This document shows, in pieces, positions 6,444 through 9,506 of a stretch of DNA of 9,506 nt. Made by a program: the position numbers and the translations under genes. Below the pieces are notes generated by a model, which saw nothing but the letters and a program-made list of their open reading frames with translations, was not told the DNA's origin and ran no database searches. Position 1 is the stretch's first letter, and each line of letters begins with the position of its first letter. The stretch comes from CAZUUO01 sp964622665 (GTDB lineage Bacteria > Patescibacteriota > Patescibacteriia > Magasanikbacterales > GCA-002688135). The stretch covers positions 1 through 9,506 of the forward strand of contig CAZUUO010000028.1 of the NCBI GenBank assembly GCA_964622665.1, written 5' to 3'.

Positions 6444-6475
6444 ATGATACCACGAAACGTGGTTACCCAAGTATA
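6444..6475 (-). promoter_or_regulatory. Promoter region of the small secreted protein, with palindrome
   Basis: Two -10-like elements are present on the minus strand. TGGTATCAT (6452-6444) is an extended -10 lying 8 bases before the ATG at 6435, predicting a leaderless mRNA. TATACT (6475-6470) lies further upstream and would start the RNA near 6463. The palindrome ACCACG-TTT-CGTGGT (6463-6449) lies between them and overlaps the TG of the first element. It could be an operator for the proximal promoter, or a 5'-terminal hairpin on the distal transcript. No Shine-Dalgarno precedes the gene. Confidence 0.45.
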
Positions 6476-6521
6476 ACGATTGAGGATTGCTTTTTCTTAC
6501 ATCATCCCTTTCCTCATGTTT

Positions 6522-6561
6522 AAAAATAAAAAAGGGTTACTCGTGCATACACAAATAACCC
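6522..6561 (-). terminator. Intrinsic terminator of the unrecognised 282-aa gene
   Basis: On the minus strand GGGTTA (6561-6556) pairs with TAACCC (6539-6534). The inner bases TTTGTG and CACGAG continue the stem, with two G-U pairs, around a TATG loop, giving 12 pairs. Six T follow (6533-6528), then A and five T. The G-U pairs fit only minus-strand RNA. It begins about 10 bases after the stop codon. Confidence 0.9.
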
Positions 6562-6571
6562 ATACATCTAC

Positions 6572-7420
6572 TTATTTATTCCCTACAAGAAATGCCGTAA
6601 CTGCACCAGAATATCCAATCCAATCTTCATCGTTATCTGAAAAAAAATTTAATTTTTCAGCACGCACTTTAAACACTAAATAATCTTCAGTTGAATACTC
6701 ATCAGTATAATACCGCGCAATTTCATCACCCACACACGCCGTGTGGAGTTGCGTGGACTTTTGCTCACGCATCGGATGGGTCAACAACATACAACTCACT
6801 GCAAAGACTCCAAGATAAAATTCGTTTGCATCAAAAAGATTTTTTGCTTCAAGGTTTGGTGGTTCACGATAACACAAACCAAACTGTGCAGGAACAATCA
6901 AAATATCATAACCTTTTTGAATTTTTCCAATTTCTTTCCACATCTTCGCGGTTTCTGACATTTGCCGTAAGCGGTAATCTTGCATATTTCCAAGGGCATA
7001 TCTTTCACCTACTTTTCGTTGGGTTGATATCACCCTTAATGCCTTCTCTACCGCGTCAATATACGTTCTACCAATCAATTCCCAGCGTGGAATAGCAAAC
7101 CACCCTTCTGCTTTTGGTGGTAGTTCATTTTTTGCAATTTTCTCATCAGCTCCACCAATACCCGGAAACAATCTTCGCAATGTTGCAACCTGTCTTGAAA
7201 TATCTTTTACATTATACGATTTGGGATACCCACAGGTACTCCAATAACTTGTTGCCCTCTTCAATTCTTTCACTACCGGTGCCTCAACATGGAGTATCTT
7301 TTCATCCTCAAGGAATCTCTTCAAAGATTGTTCATCGATTGCGTTGTCTGCGAGTGCTTTTGCTATTTTCTTTTCAAAAAGTTCTAAATATTTTTTCTTA
7401 TCTTCGTCGGTTAGTTCCAT
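6572..7420 (-). CDS. Unrecognised cytoplasmic protein, possibly a CPR-specific family
   Basis: I cannot assign a named domain. From ATG 7420 the protein has 282 residues, with no signal peptide or membrane helix. It opens with a charged helical segment (ELTDEDKKKYLELFEKKIAKAL). Distinct segments follow: GYPKSYNVKDISRQVATLRRLFPGIGGAD, EGWFAIPRWELIGRTYIDAVEKAL, KGYDILIVPAQFGLCY, FDANEFYLGVFAVSCMLLTHP, TACVGDEIARYY, and an ending DWIGYSGAVTAFLVG. From memory, CPR genomes encode hypothetical proteins with the same WFAIPxW / VPAQFG / GDE / SGxxxxFL order; I could not check this. ATG 7420 is chosen because AAAGGA lies 6 bases upstream; ATG 7435 and TTG 7501 are in frame, but the frame there runs through the structured leader. 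The gene is monocistronic, between its own promoter and terminator. Confidence 0.7.
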   Translation of the reverse strand: MELTDEDKKKYLELFEKKIAKALADNAIDEQSLKRFLEDEKILHVEAPVVKELKRATSYWSTCGYPKSYNVKDISRQVATLRRLFPGIGGADEKIAKNELPPKAEGWFAIPRWELIGRTYIDAVEKALRVISTQRKVGERYALGNMQDYRLRQMSETAKMWKEIGKIQKGYDILIVPAQFGLCYREPPNLEAKNLFDANEFYLGVFAVSCMLLTHPMREQKSTQLHTACVGDEIARYYTDEYSTEDYLVFKVRAEKLNFFSDNDEDWIGYSGAVTAFLVGNK

Positions 7421-7437
7421 GACGTTTCCTTTCATGG
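7417..7437 (-). promoter_or_regulatory. Start-codon hairpin with Shine-Dalgarno in the loop
   Basis: On the minus strand CCATGA (7437-7432) pairs perfectly with TCATGG (7422-7417). The stem holds both in-frame ATG codons (7435 and 7420), and the 9-base loop AAGGAAACG contains most of the Shine-Dalgarno AAAGGA (7432-7427), whose first A pairs in the stem. This could limit access of the ribosome to the start of the 282-aa gene. Confidence 0.45.
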
Positions 7438-7441
7438 TATT

Positions 7442-7534
7442 TTCTCGAAACACTCGAGAATAATGGCTTATGTCACCATAACATAAGCCCCTTGCAAACA
7501 ATGCGTAATTATCAGCAGAGGGCTTATGTTATGG
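7442..7534 (-). promoter_or_regulatory. Structured 5' leader with mutually exclusive hairpins (candidate cis-regulatory RNA)
   Basis: On minus-strand RNA, arm B (7534-7520, CCATAACATAAGCCC) pairs perfectly over 15 bases with arm A (7490-7476), enclosing a 29-base loop. Arm C (7473-7465, ACATAAGCC) repeats nine bases of arm B and can instead pair with the same arm A bases (7489-7481), giving a perfect 9-pair hairpin with a 7-base loop. The two structures exclude each other. A separate 7-pair hairpin follows at 7460-7442 (TTCTCGA/TCGAGAA). No T-tract follows, so control of translation rather than termination would be expected. It matches no riboswitch class I recognise. Confidence 0.6.
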
Positions 7535-7561
7535 ATGGGTTGTTACAGAACGAGTACACAT

Positions 7562-7590
7562 TCTTTACCGTATTACTACCAAATTGTCAA
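7562..7590 (-). promoter_or_regulatory. Probable sigma70-type promoter of the unrecognised gene
   Basis: A perfect -35, TTGACA (7590-7585), is followed after 17 bases by TAAAGA (7567-7562), a moderate -10. Transcription would start near 7555, giving a leader of about 135 bases before ATG 7420, unusually long for this window. It lies just downstream of the leuS terminator. Confidence 0.55.
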
Positions 7591-7614
7591 TCATTTTAGT
7601 TATTTTTATAAAAG

Positions 7615-7639
7615 AAAAACTGCGCACGAGTCGCAGCTT
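7615..7639 (-). terminator. Intrinsic terminator of leuS
   Basis: On the minus strand CTGCG (7636-7632) pairs with CGCAG (7624-7620), extended by a G-U and two A-T pairs to 7639/7617, with loop ACTCGTG and five T (7619-7615). The leuS stop TAA (7640-7638) supplies the first stem bases, so stop and terminator overlap. Confidence 0.8.
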
Positions 7640-9506
7640 ATACCACAATGTTTACGAGGCGATTTTGAATCACGACTATTTTCTTTACTTCTTTTCCTTC
7701 CAATTCTTGCATTACTCGTTCACTGCGTAACGCAAGTTCCTTCATTTCATCTTCCGTAATCCCTGTTTTTGCTTGGACACGATCACGGATTTTACCATTC
7801 ACTTGAATCACTAATTCAAATGTTGCTTTGGTTAATTTTGATTCGTCGTGTGTTGGCCAGCTTTCTTTTTGCAAAAATGTCGTATTACCCAATTCATGCC
7901 ACAATTCTTCGGTGATGTGTGGAGCAAAGGGATGTAATACTTTTACAAAACTTTCAAAATCTTTTTTATTGACCCCTTGTGCTGATGTCATTTCATTAAC
8001 CGCAATCATCATTTGAGCAATCGCCGTATTATAACTCATACTTGCAATGTCATCAGTCACTTTTTTGATAGTTTGATGAATGACTCGTGACACATCATCA
8101 TGTGTTTCATCATTCACCTTTTCAATCACTTTCCATACTTTTTCTAAAAAGCGTGCAACTCCTGAAATGCTGTCGGTTGACCATGGCTTTGCGTCTTGCA
8201 GAGGTCCCATGAACATTTCATAGAGACGTACCGCATCAGCACCATAGAGCGCCACCACTTCATCAGGATTTACTACGTTTCCTCGTGACTTCGACATTTT
8301 TTGTCCATCATTTCCCAAAATCAAACCAATGTGACGCATTTTGTGGAATGGTTCGCGCACAGAAACCAATCCCAAATCAGCAAACACTTTTGTGAAGAAA
8401 CGAGCATACAATAAATGGAGCACGATATGTTCTGCACCAATCACATATAAATCAACGGGCATGAAGCGATCTACTTCTTCTTTATTGAATGCATGCGTTG
8501 TATCATGAGCACTCGGATATCTCAAAAAATACCAGCTTGAATCCACGAAGGTGTCCATGGTTTCAAAGTCGCGGCGTGCATTTTTTCCACACGTTGGACA
8601 AGGCACATTTTGAAAATCTTTTGAACGTGCCAGTGGTGGTTGACCGTCAGGAGTAAAATCAACATCGTCAGGCAACATGACCGGTAAATCTTTTTCAGGA
8701 ACCGGTACCGCTCCACAATCATCACACCAAATCATAGGTATTGGTGCACCCCAATAGCGTTGGCGCGATACTAACCAATCACGTAATCGATAGGTCGTTG
8801 TCTTCTTTCCGTTTGCTTTTTCAGTAATTGCAAACATGACGTCACGATTTTGTTTTCCATCGAATTCTCCCGAATTGATCAAGGTTCCATCGCCCGTAAA
8901 ACATTCATCATCACTTGCAATCACGCTGCGAATTTCAATACCGTATTTTTTTGCAAATGCAAAATCTCGTTCGTCGTGCGCAGGAACGGCCATTACCGCA
9001 CCGGTTCCATAACTTGCAATAACATAATCAGCAACGTAAACCGAAACTTTTTCTCCCGTAATAGGATGCACCACAAACACACCTTCCATTTTTACTCCCG
9101 TTTTTTCTTTGGCGAGTTGTGTGCGTTCCAATTCGCTTTTTCCTTTTGCTGTTTCTTGGTACGCCGTAATTTCATCTGCATTTGTTGCCTTTTCTTTCAA
9201 TGATGTGAGTAACGCGTGTTCTGGTGACATCACAATATACGTCACGCCGTATAACGTGTCAGGACGTGTGGTAAACACCTCAATTTTTTCACCACTTCCC
9301 TCTACCGCAAAAGAAAGTGTCGCACCCTCACTTTTACCAATCCAATTTCGTTGACCTTCTTTGGTTGAGTTTGGCCAATCTAATTTTTCCAAACCTGACA
9401 ATAATTCTTCTGCGTAGTCGGTGATTTTGAAAAACCATTGTTCCATGTCTTTTTGGATCACTTGATTTTTACATCGTTCACACGCGCCATCCACTACTTG
9501 CTCACG
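7638..9506 (-). CDS. leuS: Leucyl-tRNA synthetase (N-terminal part outside the window)
   Basis: LeuRS charges tRNA-Leu with leucine in the cytoplasm. The frame is open to the right edge of the window, giving 622 visible residues; a full bacterial enzyme has about 800-870, so the start and the HIGH motif lie beyond base 9506. The visible part begins at REQVVDGACERC and QWFFKITDYAEELL. It continues through the CP1 editing domain (TTRPDTLYGV, GTGAVMAVPAHDERD), a Cys-rich segment (CDDCGAVP and CPTCGKNARRDFETMDTF), and the second class I signature KMSKSRGN (bases 8300-8277) with VVNPDEVVALYGADAVRLY. It ends with the helical anticodon-binding and C-terminal domains (VNGKIRDRV, VVIQNRLVNIVV). A GTG at 9494 is only an internal Val codon. 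The order of domains matches bacterial-type LeuRS and no motif is broken. Confidence 0.97.
   Translation of the reverse strand, partial: REQVVDGACERCKNQVIQKDMEQWFFKITDYAEELLSGLEKLDWPNSTKEGQRNWIGKSEGATLSFAVEGSGEKIEVFTTRPDTLYGVTYIVMSPEHALLTSLKEKATNADEITAYQETAKGKSELERTQLAKEKTGVKMEGVFVVHPITGEKVSVYVADYVIASYGTGAVMAVPAHDERDFAFAKKYGIEIRSVIASDDECFTGDGTLINSGEFDGKQNRDVMFAITEKANGKKTTTYRLRDWLVSRQRYWGAPIPMIWCDDCGAVPVPEKDLPVMLPDDVDFTPDGQPPLARSKDFQNVPCPTCGKNARRDFETMDTFVDSSWYFLRYPSAHDTTHAFNKEEVDRFMPVDLYVIGAEHIVLHLLYARFFTKVFADLGLVSVREPFHKMRHIGLILGNDGQKMSKSRGNVVNPDEVVALYGADAVRLYEMFMGPLQDAKPWSTDSISGVARFLEKVWKVIEKVNDETHDDVSRVIHQTIKKVTDDIASMSYNTAIAQMMIAVNEMTSAQGVNKKDFESFVKVLHPFAPHITEELWHELGNTTFLQKESWPTHDESKLTKATFELVIQVNGKIRDRVQAKTGITEDEMKELALRSERVMQELEGKEVKKIVVIQNRLVNIVV

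Noticed and set aside
6691..7422. Plus-strand open frames opposite the unrecognised 282-aa gene.
   Set aside because: The minus-strand frame has a promoter, Shine-Dalgarno and terminator in its favour; the plus frames have none and look like shadows.
7476..7534. The 15-bp inverted repeat as a miniature transposable element (MITE).
   Set aside because: Arms enclose only 29 bases, there is no flanking target duplication, and a third matching arm plus position between promoter and start codon fit a leader RNA better.
7476..7534. The same inverted repeat as a transcription terminator.
   Set aside because: No T-tract follows on either strand, and leuS already has its own terminator at 7615-7639.
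7567..7596. A short upstream reading frame, MIDNLVVIR, in the gap before the leader.
   Set aside because: It overlaps the -35 element and lies upstream of the predicted transcription start, so it would not be in the mRNA from that promoter.
9492..9494. GTG as a start codon for leuS.
   Set aside because: The frame continues upstream as REQV, matching the interior of LeuRS, and the HIGH-motif region would be missing.
1..9506. CRISPR arrays, tRNA or rRNA genes, insertion sequences, and an alternative genetic code.
   Set aside because: No regularly spaced repeats, cloverleaf-like segments or transposase motifs were seen, and TGA is used as a stop.

Overview
The window is an AT-rich bacterial chromosome segment, densely packed, using the standard bacterial code (Trp is TGG; TGA acts as a stop, for example at the end of comEC). 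Very short intergenic gaps, few Shine-Dalgarno sites, housekeeping genes mixed with unrecognised proteins, a ComEC split into two genes and small secreted Lys/Arg/Ala-rich proteins suggest a reduced-genome Candidate Phyla Radiation (Patescibacteria, perhaps Parcubacteria-like) organism. That placement is an inference from gene style; there is no marker gene phylogeny here.

Layout. Plus strand, 2-2601: the 3' part of a DHH/DHHA1 phosphoesterase (NrnA-like), an MFS-type membrane transporter with its own extended -10 promoter, and ClpP one base downstream of it. A hairpin at 2607-2634 ends this run and also ends the opposing minus-strand run. Minus strand, from right to left: leuS (5' end outside the window), ending in its own terminator; a long structured leader followed by a 282-aa unrecognised cytoplasmic protein with its own terminator; a small secreted helical protein with its own terminator; then a four-gene run of comEC membrane channel, ComEC-type metallo-beta-lactamase, L,D-transpeptidase with calcium-type repeats, and a minimal O6-alkylguanine methyltransferase. 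The last four genes overlap or lie 2 bases apart.

How the genes fit together. The ComEC/MBL pair is the inner-membrane channel and putative nuclease part of DNA uptake. The L,D-transpeptidase acts on the cell wall, ClpP in cytoplasmic proteolysis, the methyltransferase in repair of alkylated DNA, and NrnA in degradation of short oligonucleotides or pAp. A link between imported DNA, NrnA and nucleotide salvage is plausible but not shown here.

The most interesting signals are regulatory. (1) The leader at about 7417-7555 has three arms that form mutually exclusive hairpins, plus a further hairpin holding the start codon and Shine-Dalgarno. (2) Four genes share the same arrangement: an extended -10 (TGnTAtnnT), exactly 8 bases, then the start codon, which predicts leaderless mRNAs. 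(3) The promoter and signal-peptide region of the L,D-transpeptidase lie out of frame inside the end of the MBL gene. (4) A terminator T-tract runs directly into the comEC promoter.
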